Assembly: GCA_026002935.1 (NCBI GenBank)
Contig: BPGH01000001.1
Location: forward strand, 1,041,965-1,105,964
Direction: 5' to 3'
Source: Acidimicrobiia bacterium
GTDB lineage: Bacteria > Actinomycetota > Acidimicrobiia > IMCC26256 > PALSA-610
Length of the DNA stretch: 64,000 nt
Of this stretch, positions 44,065-52,381 are shown in pieces (within the stretch, counting starts at the first letter, position 1; each line of letters starts with the position of its first letter). The notes under the pieces were generated by a model that did no database searches, was not told the origin of the DNA, and worked only from the letters and a program-made list of their open reading frames with translations. Position numbers and translations under genes: made by a program.

Positions 44065-44762
44065 AGTTCGACCACCGTGTCCGTCGGGCCGACCGGATAG
44101 ATGGCGCCGATGCGCCACGGTCCTCCCGGCGACGACAGCAGCGAGACCAGCCACGTCGACTGGTCGGGGACGTCGGCCTCGTCGACGACCGTCCCGTCCC
44201 GCTCGACCAGGAAGCCGTGCCCGCCTGCGTGGTGGACGCGCAGGTCGACGCGCGGCCCGAACGGACCGAGCGGTTCGTAGCGGCCGGCGACCTCGACGCG
44301 CTCCACGCGTGAGCCGACCTCGTAGTAGCGGCGGTCGCGGTCGGCGAGCCAGCGGAGGCCTTCCTGGCGGCTCGTGAGGAACTCGCCGCCCTTCCAGCCG
44401 ATCGCCCGGAGTAGCTCCGGGTCGGGGCGGTGCGCGACGAGCCACTTCAGGTAGCGCTCGAAGCTCCGGTAGACCGCGTCGAAGTCGTCACCCCGGTCGA
44501 CCACCGGTGGCGGGGGGACCGACCCGTCGAACGAGTACGGCGGTGGATCCGCGGCCGGGTCCGCCGGTGCCGCGGCCGGGGCGGCCGTCGTGGGCACGGT
44601 CGGGGCGAACGTCGTCGTCACCGTCGCGCCCGGAGCCGTACCGGGAGACTCGCTGGCGCGTCCCGTCGCCGCGGTTCGGGTCGCATCCCCGCCGTCGCCG
44701 CCGCCCGAGCAGGCGGCGAGCGCGAGCGTCGCCACCAGGGCAGGTCCCCACCACCTGTCCAC
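44061..44762 (-). CDS. Putative lipoprotein of unknown function
   Basis: The 233-residue protein starts M-D-R-W-W and carries a lipobox LALAAC at about residue 18, then a long Thr/Ala/Pro linker (residues about 28-80) typical of surface lipoproteins. The folded part (DDFDAVYRSFERYLKWLVAHRPDPELLRAIG, FLVERDGTVVDEADV, WLVSLLSSPGGPWRIGAI) resembles the NTF2-like or SnoaL-type sheet found in actinobacterial lipoproteins, but that is a guess. The stop overlaps the next gene, so both are made together. Confidence 0.65.
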   Translation of the reverse strand: MDRWWGPALVATLALAACSGGGDGGDATRTAATGRASESPGTAPGATVTTTFAPTVPTTAAPAAAPADPAADPPPYSFDGSVPPPPVVDRGDDFDAVYRSFERYLKWLVAHRPDPELLRAIGWKGGEFLTSRQEGLRWLADRDRRYYEVGSRVERVEVAGRYEPLGPFGPRVDLRVHHAGGHGFLVERDGTVVDEADVPDQSTWLVSLLSSPGGPWRIGAIYPVGPTDTVVEL

Positions 44763-44918
44763 GGCGCCGCAGGCTAGGGATCCTGCGGACCGCGCTCAAT
44801 GGTCGATGCTTCCAGTTCGGCGGAGGAGCCCGCGCGGCTGAGGGCGGTGGGCGGTGGAACGCCGGCAGAGGTCGGGGGCGTCTGCGTTCGGAGGCCGATC
44901 CGTGCGAGGATCCGAGCG

Positions 44919-45824
44919 GTGCACGAGATCGATCGCGAAGCCGACCGCCGCATCCGGCTCGCGGCCTTCCGGAGGGTCGAGCAGCTGCAGGAGACCTACG
45001 GAGGGGCGATCCCCGGCGCCGAGCTGCGCGCGGGTTTCGAGATCGACGGTCGACGGATCCCCCTGCTCATGCAGCAGGGAATCGTGAAGCCGCGCGGGAT
45101 GGACCTGGCGCTCGTCATCACGACGTCCTTTCGCGACCCGTACGGCGACGTCGTCAGCGACGAGGGCTTCATCGAGTACCACTACCAGGGCAACGATCCC
45201 CTGCGGTACGACAACCTCGCGGTCACCCGCGCGGGCCTGGAGGGGGTACCGCTGCTCTATCTGCGAGGGATCGGGCCCGCGCGCTACCAGGCCTTCTGGC
45301 CGGCTTTCGTCCACGAAGACGATCCGGGTTCGCTCCGGTGGCTGGTCGCCATCGACGATCCGCAGGTGCTGCGGCCGGACCTGACCCCGGCGGTCGTGGA
45401 CGAGGCCCACCGGCGGTACACGACACAGCTCGCGCGGCGGCGGCTCCACCAGTCGCTCTTCCGGGAGCGAGTGCTCGACGCATATTCCTCTCGGTGCACG
45501 ATCTGCCGTCTCCGCCACCGGGAGCTCCTGGACGCCGCCCACATCGTCGCCGATTCGGATCCGCGTGGGATCGCCGCCGTGTCGAACGGCCTGGCCCTCT
45601 GCAAGATCCACCACAGCGCCTTCGACGTGAACATCATCGGGATCCGGCCGGACTGTGTCGTGGAGGTGCGCACCGACGTGCTCGAGGAGGCCGACGGGCC
45701 GATGCTCCGGCACGGGATCCAGGAGCTCCACGGACAGCGCCTGTTGCTCCCGCATCGGCCCGCGCATCGCCCTCGCCCCGACCTGCTCGAGGTGCGGTAC
45801 GAGCAGTTCAGGGCCGCGAGCTGA
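44919..45824 (+). CDS. HNH endonuclease (HNH_2 type), possibly modification-dependent
   Basis: GTG 44919, after a GAGGA site, gives 301 residues. The N-terminal 160 residues carry QQGIVKPRGMDLALVITTS, EYHYQGNDPLRYDNLAV and VPLLYLRGIGPARYQAFWPAFV, the sensing domain seen in a widespread group of restriction-type HNH proteins. The C-terminal HNH module is AYSSRCTICRLR (Cys pair), LLDAAHIVADSDP and ALCKIHHSAFD, with the metal His and the cysteines kept. It ends 17 bases inside the convergent PafC-like gene. Cleavage of modified DNA is inferred from relatives and not shown here. Confidence 0.85.
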   Translation: MHEIDREADRRIRLAAFRRVEQLQETYGGAIPGAELRAGFEIDGRRIPLLMQQGIVKPRGMDLALVITTSFRDPYGDVVSDEGFIEYHYQGNDPLRYDNLAVTRAGLEGVPLLYLRGIGPARYQAFWPAFVHEDDPGSLRWLVAIDDPQVLRPDLTPAVVDEAHRRYTTQLARRRLHQSLFRERVLDAYSSRCTICRLRHRELLDAAHIVADSDPRGIAAVSNGLALCKIHHSAFDVNIIGIRPDCVVEVRTDVLEEADGPMLRHGIQELHGQRLLLPHRPAHRPRPDLLEVRYEQFRAAS

Positions 45825-46785
45825 AGGCCGCGTTCTCGGTCGCCTCGTAGCGCTCCAGCAGCGCGCGTGCGAGCGCCCGGCGGCGGTCGCGCCACTCCTG
45901 CGGCCAGACGACCTCGGAGTCGGGGGAGAGCGCCAGGAGGACGTGGTCGAGATGGCGCTCCCCGATGACGGTGATCTCCGCCTCGACGCGGCCGCCGTCG
46001 AGCTCACGGGAGACGATCGAGCGGTTCGGTTGCGGCAGCCGGTCGAGGTCGCGTGCCGGCAGGCGCGCCACGAACGTCTTCTCGTGCTCGGACATGTCCC
46101 ACCAGTCGGGGAGCTCGACCTCCTCCGGCTCGAACGTGCGCTCGCCCGCCTCGGCCTCGACGATCCGGTCGATGCGGAACGGGCGGATCGCACCGTCGCC
46201 GCCGACGATGCGACCGAGCACGTACCAGTTCCCCCATTTCGATGCCACGAGGTGCGGCTCGAGCTCGTGCTCGCGCACCTCCCCGTGCACCGCCGACAGG
46301 TAGCGGATCCGCAGCGTGCGGCGCCGCCGGTGCTGCCGTTCGCACAGCTGCGTCCACGGCGGCGGTTCGACGTGGACGACCACGTCGGCCTGCAGCACGT
46401 CGCTGAGCTTCGCGAGGGCGCGGTCGAGCGCCGGTGACGGCTGCCGGCTCGTTGCCGCCTGCAGGACGACGCCCGCGGTGAACAGGCGCAGCGCCGACGG
46501 CGGGTCGGGCGGCTTCGACGCGAGGCCGCGCAGCCAGTGCTCGTCGGTGACGACGAGGTGGTCGTCCTCGGTGACGAGGAACGCGCGCGTCTCGCCGTGC
46601 AGGTCTCCGAGCGGGTCGCGCCATTCGAGGTACAGCACGGGCTCGAGGAGCTCCCGCAGCCCCTCGACGTCGATGCCCACCTCGGCGGCCGCGTCGGTGA
46701 GCCGAACCGCCTGCCGCTCGTCGGCCATGGCGAGCACCCGTGCCAGGAGGCGCAACCGTTCCGCCGTCGTCCGGGCCACCCTCAC
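45808..46785 (-). CDS. PafC-like HTH-WYL regulator
   Basis: The GTG at 46785 overlaps the PafB-like stop by four bases. The 325-residue protein has a divergent N-terminal HTH region (RLRLLARVLAMADERQAVRLTDAAAEVGIDVEGLRELLEPVL), a WYL domain (RTLRIRYLSAVHGEVREHELEPHLVASKWGNWYVLGRIVGGDGAIRPFRIDRI) and a WCX end. PafB and PafC form a heterodimeric activator of a LexA-independent DNA-damage response in actinobacteria; here the pair is not next to pafA but next to nucleic-acid genes. Its 3' end overlaps the HNH gene. Confidence 0.85.
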   Translation of the reverse strand: MRVARTTAERLRLLARVLAMADERQAVRLTDAAAEVGIDVEGLRELLEPVLYLEWRDPLGDLHGETRAFLVTEDDHLVVTDEHWLRGLASKPPDPPSALRLFTAGVVLQAATSRQPSPALDRALAKLSDVLQADVVVHVEPPPWTQLCERQHRRRRTLRIRYLSAVHGEVREHELEPHLVASKWGNWYVLGRIVGGDGAIRPFRIDRIVEAEAGERTFEPEEVELPDWWDMSEHEKTFVARLPARDLDRLPQPNRSIVSRELDGGRVEAEITVIGERHLDHVLLALSPDSEVVWPQEWRDRRRALARALLERYEATENAAFSSRP

Positions 46786-47762
46786 GCGCCCCCGGAGCGT
46801 GCCGCCGCCCCGCCGTTCGTCCCCGCCGCGGACGCCAGCCACGCGCGCAGCGCTGCGACCAGGTTCTCCGGTGCGAGGAGCACGGCGTGCGTGCCGAACG
46901 CGAGCAGCCGGTCGCGGAACGACTCGTAGTGCCGCACGGTCAGCGTCACGACCGCGCCGTGCCCGTCGCGCGACTCGACCCGGCTCCCGCGGAACTCGGT
47001 GAGGAACGCCTGGACCCAGTCGCCGTCGACGGCGACCCGCGCGTCGACCGCAGGGTCCTGCCCCCACACGTTGGGGTCGAGCAGCAGCGCGCCCGGGGCG
47101 TCGAACTGCGCGGGCGGCTCGAAGCTCCCCGGGTCCCCGGCGTCGCCGATCGGCGGTCCGTCGTCGCGCTCCTCGATGCGGTCGAGCCGGAACACCCGCC
47201 GCTCACCCGCGTCGTGCACCCGGCCGACCGTGTACCAGCGGTCCCGCCAGAGGCCGACGGCCCAGGGGTCGAACACGCGCTCGGTGCCGCGGTACCGGAA
47301 CGTGACGGGTCGCCGGCACGCGAGCGCCTCGCGCAGTGCGAGCACGTGGCGGTGCACCCGCATCATCACACGCTGGCCCTGCTCGTCGACGGCGGTGCCG
47401 AGCGCCGCGAGCTGCTCGTCGTCGATGCCGTCGACGCGCACGAGCGCGGCCGCGGCGACCAGCACGTCCCGCTCCTCCGCGGTGAAGAAGGGCGGGTGCA
47501 CGACGTACGACCCGGTCGGCTCGTCGTAGTCGCACTCGATGCCGAACGCGTCCTCGAGCAGCTTCAGGTCGCGGCGGAGCTTCTTGCGGACGGCTTCCCA
47601 CGAGGCGTCGTGCACGAGCGCGCCGGACCCGTCGAAGTGGGCGTCGTAGCCGGGCACGTCCTTGCAGATGTCCTCGAGCGTCACGCGTCCGTGGCGCCGG
47701 CTCTTGAGGTAGGAGGCCAGCCGGAGGACGCGCGCGATCACTTCTGATCCGTTCGCGCTCAC
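46782..47762 (-). CDS. PafB-like HTH-WYL regulator
   Basis: The 326-residue protein from GTG 47762 has an N-terminal winged helix (VIARVLRLASYLKSRRHGRVTLEDICKDVPGY ... WEAVRKKLRRDLKLLEDAFGIECDYDE) and a WYL domain (VTFRYRGTERVFDPWAVGLWRDRWYTVGRVHDAGERRVFRLDRI), with a WCX-type C-terminus. The order PafB-PafC with a four-base overlap is typical. It follows the ADP-ribosylglycohydrolase gene by 36 bases in the same direction, so the three may be one operon. Confidence 0.85.
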   Translation of the reverse strand: MSANGSEVIARVLRLASYLKSRRHGRVTLEDICKDVPGYDAHFDGSGALVHDASWEAVRKKLRRDLKLLEDAFGIECDYDEPTGSYVVHPPFFTAEERDVLVAAAALVRVDGIDDEQLAALGTAVDEQGQRVMMRVHRHVLALREALACRRPVTFRYRGTERVFDPWAVGLWRDRWYTVGRVHDAGERRVFRLDRIEERDDGPPIGDAGDPGSFEPPAQFDAPGALLLDPNVWGQDPAVDARVAVDGDWVQAFLTEFRGSRVESRDGHGAVVTLTVRHYESFRDRLLAFGTHAVLLAPENLVAALRAWLASAAGTNGGAAARSGGA

Positions 47763-47798
47763 GCGGCCGGAGATCGTACGCGAGCGTCCGACCGTCGT

Positions 47799-48743
47799 TC
47801 ACCGGATCCCCGCGGCGCGCCACGCGAGCCGAGCGAGGCCGTCGGCGTCGAGCCCCGGCCAGCCGTGCAGCATCCCGGTCCACTCGCTCGGCAGCGCGGC
47901 GGCGCCCCAGCGTGCACCGAGCAGCGCGCCCGCGATCGCGGCGACCGTGTCGGTGTCGTGGCCCGCCGCGACCGCGGCGCCCAGCGCGCGGCGCACGTGT
48001 TCCCCGGCGCCCCCGCGCGCGCCTCGGGCGGTGTGCTCGATCGCCGACAGGGCCGTCTGGAACGCCGTCACGACGTACCCGTTGGGGACGAACCGCCCCG
48101 GCGGGTCGCGCCGCGCCTGCGCGATCCATCCCGACCAGCGGTTGCGGGTCGCGCCGGGCAGCAGCACGAGCCCGTCGTCGACGCCGTTGAGCCGCTGCTC
48201 GCGGACCGCACGGTCGATCGCGATGCACCACAGCACGCACGCGTCGCCGCACAGCGGGTCGGCGTGCGTCAGCGCCGAGACCTCCCGCGCCGCCTCGGCG
48301 ATCGCGTCGTCGTCGCCGAGCAGGGCGAGCGCGACCGGTGCCGTGCGCATGAGGCTCCCGTTGCCGGAGCTGTTGCCGGGCCGCAGCGCGAACAGGTCGG
48401 CGGCGACCCGTGGCAGGTCGGCGGCGCTGCGGGCCCGCTTCAGGACTTGCCGGGTGTGGACCCCGACGTCCTTGGGCCGGCCGCGGAACCACTCGAGGAG
48501 CCGTTCGCCGACCGCCGCGGGCACGAGGCGCCCGGCGGCGGCCGCCTCCGCCACGCAGATCGCCTGTTGGGTGTCGTCGGTCCACTCGCCCGGCTCCCAG
48601 GGCCCGAGACCGCCGCCGACCATCTCGGGCCGGTCGGGACCCGGGATCTGGAACTCGTAGGGTGCGCCGAGCGCGTCGCCGGTCGCGAGGCCCACGAGCG
48701 TGCCCGCGATCCGGTCGCGCAGGGACGGGTCGTCGAGGTCCAT
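47799..48743 (-). CDS. ADP-ribosylglycohydrolase family protein
   Basis: A 314-residue DraG-like protein. Metal-binding residues are visible in GPWEPGEWTDDTQQAICVA (T-D-D, about residue 54) and GHDTDTVAAIAGALLGARWG (D-T-D, about 275), and GLATGDALGAPYEF near the N-terminus. These enzymes remove ADP-ribose from protein, small molecules or, in some cases, nucleic acid. Proximity to PafB/PafC-like regulators and a NERD protein suggests a link to DNA damage or defence, by inference only. Confidence 0.92.
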   Translation of the reverse strand: MDLDDPSLRDRIAGTLVGLATGDALGAPYEFQIPGPDRPEMVGGGLGPWEPGEWTDDTQQAICVAEAAAAGRLVPAAVGERLLEWFRGRPKDVGVHTRQVLKRARSAADLPRVAADLFALRPGNSSGNGSLMRTAPVALALLGDDDAIAEAAREVSALTHADPLCGDACVLWCIAIDRAVREQRLNGVDDGLVLLPGATRNRWSGWIAQARRDPPGRFVPNGYVVTAFQTALSAIEHTARGARGGAGEHVRRALGAAVAAGHDTDTVAAIAGALLGARWGAAALPSEWTGMLHGWPGLDADGLARLAWRAAGIR

Positions 48744-48810
48744 CCGCCCAGGATGCGGTCGGCTGGGACACGCGCCCCGCCACCCGGTGGCCGCCGCCCG
48801 GGCGTGTGCC

Positions 48811-49485
48811 TCAGCGGCGCCCCGACACCGCCGCGAGGCGTTCGGCGGTGCGCCGCACCGCGGCCGGGGTGAGCGGTCCCGGGCGGCTCACGAGCCGGGC
48901 GAGCGCACGCGGCCACACGACCACCACCTGGCCGCACACGATCGGCCGTGGCGCGAGGCGCCACTCGGCGTCGAGCACGCACAGCACGCCCCGCACCGGC
49001 GTGCGCGGGTCGAGCACCGCCTGCAGCGCCGTGGCCTTCCGCAGCGTCGGCGCGGCCCAGTGGGAGCAGTCACGTCCGCCCACCAGCAGCCGGCGCTCGC
49101 GGCGCGGCCCGTCGGTGGCGAGCCGTTCCTCGACCAGCCCCCGGGCCGAGCGGGCGTCGACGACGTACACCCCCGAGCGGGCGACCGCGACGTCGTGCAG
49201 CACCATCTGGGTGCCGGGCACCCGTACGTCGTGCAACGCGACGACGTCCTTCCACGCGGCGCGCTCGAGGATCCGGGCGATGCGCCGGTCGACCCGCCCG
49301 CGTGGTGCGTGCGGCGCGACGGCCGGCCCGACGCGCGGGGCGGTGAGCGTGGCGGTGCTCGGGGCCCCGCACGCGACGCATCGCGCCTCGTCGGAGTCGA
49401 CCGAGTCCCACCACCCCTGCGTGACGTCGGCACCGCAGACGTGACAGAGGTCACCGGCGCGCGCACCCGCGCTGCGGGCCGTCAT
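48811..49485 (-). CDS. NERD-domain protein with N-terminal zinc ribbon
   Basis: From ATG 49485 the 224-residue protein has C-H-V-C-G and C-V-A-C-G pairs (about residues 14 and 36) forming a zinc ribbon, then a NERD-type nuclease-related fold: AWKDVVALHDVRVPGTQMVLHDVAVARSGVYVVDARSARG, with the D-x-A-V-x-R-S-G-V-Y-V-V-D pattern of the family, then LVGGRDCSHW and the C-terminal VVVVWPRALARLVSRPG. NERD proteins are often found near DNA helicases; here the UvrD-like gene is divergent, 132 bases away. Confidence 0.85.
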   Translation of the reverse strand: MTARSAGARAGDLCHVCGADVTQGWWDSVDSDEARCVACGAPSTATLTAPRVGPAVAPHAPRGRVDRRIARILERAAWKDVVALHDVRVPGTQMVLHDVAVARSGVYVVDARSARGLVEERLATDGPRRERRLLVGGRDCSHWAAPTLRKATALQAVLDPRTPVRGVLCVLDAEWRLAPRPIVCGQVVVVWPRALARLVSRPGPLTPAAVRRTAERLAAVSGRR

Positions 49486-49617
49486 GCACGAGAGATCGGC
49501 AGCCGCGCCGAAGCGCCTTGAGGCGACGCACGCCACACCCGGCGCCGCGGGCGCCGCCGAGGGGGGGACCCACCGGTCGGGACGGGCGGTGGCGCACGCG
49601 GCGGGCATGATTCCCGG

Positions 49618-52278
49618 GTGCGACATCCCGAGACCGTCCGGTCGCTCGGCCGGGGCGTCATCGTCGGGCGCAGCGGTTCCGTCCCGCCCCTGTGGGCCGG
49701 CGTGACGCGTGTCACCGTCGACGACGCGGTGCTGCGCGACCCGCGCCCGCTCGCGGACGAGCTGCACCGGCACTGGTCGGCGCGCCGTCCCTTCGCGGTG
49801 GAGCTCGCGGTCGACGCCGACGAGCTGCGCGCGCCCGAGCGCGACGACCGTCCACCGCACGACGTGCCGGCCGACTTCGAGTTCTCGCGCGAGCGCCTCT
49901 ACTTCCTCGTGCGGTCCAACAACTACGACGCCCGCCGGGGCCCGACCGTGTGGGGTGCCGCCCTCGAGGCGCAGCGGCTCGGCGCGCGCGCCGGCGGCGA
50001 CGCGGACGTGGTGCTCCCGGGCGGCGTCGCCGCCTGGTGCGACGGCGGCCCGCGTGCCGACCGGCTCCCGCTCCCCGCCGGGCACGTGCTCGTGCACCGG
50101 GCCCGCCTCGACGAGGGAGCGCTCGTCCCCGACCGTGCCGCCGGGGACCGGCCCGCAGGGCTCGCGCCCGACCAGGCGGCTGCCGTCCACCACGACACCG
50201 GCCCGGCGCGGATCGTCGCCCCGGCCGGATCGGGCAAGACCAGAGTGCTCACCGAGCGGTTCCGCCTCCTCGTCGCCGCGCGCGGGTGGGGTTCGCGGTC
50301 GGTCTGCGCGGTCGCGTACAACGTGCGCGCCCGGGAGGAGATGCAGCAGCGGCTCGCCGACCTCCCCGCAGCGCACCGTGCGAAGGTCCGCACGCTGCAC
50401 TCGCTCGGATTCGACGTGGTGCGCCGCGCGACCGGGGCGGCGACGGTGCTCGACGAGCGGGCGGTGCGCGCGCGCATCGAACCACTCGTGTCCGTTCGGC
50501 GCCGCGCGAACACCGACGTGTACGGCCCGTATCTCGAGGCCCTCGCCGAGGTGCGGCTCGGGCTCGTGCCGCCGGAGGTCGTCGAGGCGCGTCGCGACGA
50601 CGTGCCCGGTTTCGCCGGGATGTTCGCCCGGTACCGCGACGGCCTGCGGCGCGAGGGCGTGCTCGACCACGACGAGCAGATCTACGGCGCGGTCGAGGTG
50701 CTGCTGCGCGAACCGGCCGTGCGATCCGAGCTGCGGCGTGAGTGCCGGCACCTCCTCGTCGACGAGCTGCAGGACCTGACCCCTGCGCAGATGCTGATGC
50801 TGCGGCTCGTCGCCGCGCCCGCCTACGACGTGTTCGGCGTCGGCGACGACGACCAGGTGATCTACGGGTACGCGGGTGCCGATCCGGACTTCCTGATCCG
50901 CTACGACCACTGGTTCCCGGGCGCGGCGACGCACGACCTGCGCGTCAATTACCGCTGTCCCGCCGCGGTGGTCACGGCCGCCCGCAACCTGCTGACCCAC
51001 AACCGGCGGCGGGTCGCGAAGGAGATCCGCGCCGCGGCGCGCGACGACGACCCCGGCGCGCTCGACGTCCGCCGCGTCCCCGCCGGCGAGGTCGCGACCA
51101 CCGCGTTCGGGATCGTGCGCGGGCTCCTCGACGACGGCGCCGAGCCGGCGTCGATCGCGGTGCTGAGCCGGGTCAACGCGGCGCTCCTGCCGGTGCAGAT
51201 GCTCTGCGTGCGGGCCGGCGTGCCCTGCTGGGTGGCGGTGACGGCCGCGGTGCTCGACCGCACGGGGACGCGCGCCGCGCTCGCGTACCTGCGGCTCGCC
51301 GCCGCGATCGCCGACGGAGCCCCGCTCGCCGGGCCCGACCTCGCCGTCGCGCTCCGGCGCCCGCCCCGGTCGCTGCCGCCGTGGCTGGTCGAGCGCGTCC
51401 AGCGCCGCCGGCGCTGGACGCTCGACGCCCTCCGCGCCGCCGGTGAACGGCTCGACGACCGCGCCGCCGCCCGGTACTCGGACTTCCTCGGCCGGATCGG
51501 CCGGTTGGGGTCCGCCGTCCGGGCGGGCGCGGACACCGCGAGCGTGCTCAGCGCCTTGCGCGACGACATCGGGCTCGGCGCGGCGCTCGCGGCCTTCGAC
51601 GCGTCCGGCAAGCGGCCCGACGGCAGCCATGCCGACGACCTCGCCGCGCTGATCGCCGTCTCGGTGCTCGAGCCCGACCCGCGGGCATTCGAGCCGTGGC
51701 TGCGGACCACGCTGCACGCGTCGGGTCCCGGCGCGCCGGGGCGCGAGGGGGTCGCGCTCGCGACGGTGCACCGCGTCAAGGGCATGGAGTGGCCGCGGGT
51801 GGTCGTGCTCGGGGCGGACGAGGGGCTCATGCCGCACGACCTCGCGCCGGACGTGGAGGAGGAACGGCGCGTGTTCCACGTCGCGATCACGCGTTGCTCC
51901 GAGCGCGTCCACGTCGTGGCGCGTGCCGACCGGCCCTCCCGCTTCCTCGCCGAGATGGAGGCAGCGGCGGCGCCCGGACCGGCGGCGCCGCGTGACCGGT
52001 CCCCCGCGCGCCCGGCGCGGCCCGCACCGGCGGCGGGCGCCGCCGCCGCCCCGCCCGCCGGCGACCCGCTGCAGGAGGCACTGCGGGCCTGGAGGGCGGA
52101 GCGGGCGCGCCGCGACCGCGTCCCCGCGTACGTCGTGCTCCACGACGCGCACCTCGCGGAGATCGCGGCCGCCGCGCCGCGCACGCTCGTGCAGCTCGGG
52201 AGGTGCCGCGGGATCGGCCCCACGAAGCTCGAGCGCTACGGCGACGAGATCCTCGCGGTGGTCGAGCAGCACCGCTGA
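49618..52278 (+). CDS. UvrD/PcrA-type SF1 helicase with N-terminal extension and HRDC domain
   Basis: An 886-residue superfamily 1A helicase. Residues 1-195 are an extension with no motif I recognise. Helicase motifs follow: Q-motif LAPDQAAAV, Walker A APAGSGKTRVLTERF (about residue 200), motif II HLLVDELQDLTPAQ (about 378), GDDDQVIYGYAGADP, YRCP, and the C-terminal motifs VALATVHRVKGMEWPRVVVLG and FHVAITRC. The end AYVVLHDAHLAEIAAAAPRTLVQLGRCRGIGPTKLERYGDEIL is an HRDC domain, as in UvrD2. It unwinds DNA 3'-5' in repair. Starts at GTG 49618; divergent from the NERD gene. Confidence 0.92.
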   Translation: MRHPETVRSLGRGVIVGRSGSVPPLWAGVTRVTVDDAVLRDPRPLADELHRHWSARRPFAVELAVDADELRAPERDDRPPHDVPADFEFSRERLYFLVRSNNYDARRGPTVWGAALEAQRLGARAGGDADVVLPGGVAAWCDGGPRADRLPLPAGHVLVHRARLDEGALVPDRAAGDRPAGLAPDQAAAVHHDTGPARIVAPAGSGKTRVLTERFRLLVAARGWGSRSVCAVAYNVRAREEMQQRLADLPAAHRAKVRTLHSLGFDVVRRATGAATVLDERAVRARIEPLVSVRRRANTDVYGPYLEALAEVRLGLVPPEVVEARRDDVPGFAGMFARYRDGLRREGVLDHDEQIYGAVEVLLREPAVRSELRRECRHLLVDELQDLTPAQMLMLRLVAAPAYDVFGVGDDDQVIYGYAGADPDFLIRYDHWFPGAATHDLRVNYRCPAAVVTAARNLLTHNRRRVAKEIRAAARDDDPGALDVRRVPAGEVATTAFGIVRGLLDDGAEPASIAVLSRVNAALLPVQMLCVRAGVPCWVAVTAAVLDRTGTRAALAYLRLAAAIADGAPLAGPDLAVALRRPPRSLPPWLVERVQRRRRWTLDALRAAGERLDDRAAARYSDFLGRIGRLGSAVRAGADTASVLSALRDDIGLGAALAAFDASGKRPDGSHADDLAALIAVSVLEPDPRAFEPWLRTTLHASGPGAPGREGVALATVHRVKGMEWPRVVVLGADEGLMPHDLAPDVEEERRVFHVAITRCSERVHVVARADRPSRFLAEMEAAAAPGPAAPRDRSPARPARPAPAAGAAAAPPAGDPLQEALRAWRAERARRDRVPAYVVLHDAHLAEIAAAAPRTLVQLGRCRGIGPTKLERYGDEILAVVEQHR

Positions 52279-52381
52279 CCGGCGCCGCGGACCGGCGCCG
52301 CGGACCGGCGCCGCGGACCGGCGCCGCGGACCGGCGCCGCGGACCGGCGCCGCGGACCGGCGCCGCGGACCGGCGGCGCGG
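52278..52381. repeat. 13-bp tandem repeat filling the gap between two convergent stop codons
   Basis: Seven exact copies of ACCGGCGCCGCGG and an eighth with altered bases (ACCGGCGGCGCGG, 52369-52381). The first base is the last base of the helicase TGA and the array ends next to the TCA that is the ligase-polymerase stop at 52382. Each unit contains the palindromes GGCGCC and CCGCGG. Confidence 0.95.

Noticed and set aside
52278..52381. Possible CRISPR array or attachment site
   Set aside because: Units are contiguous with no spacers, and no integrase or tRNA is nearby.
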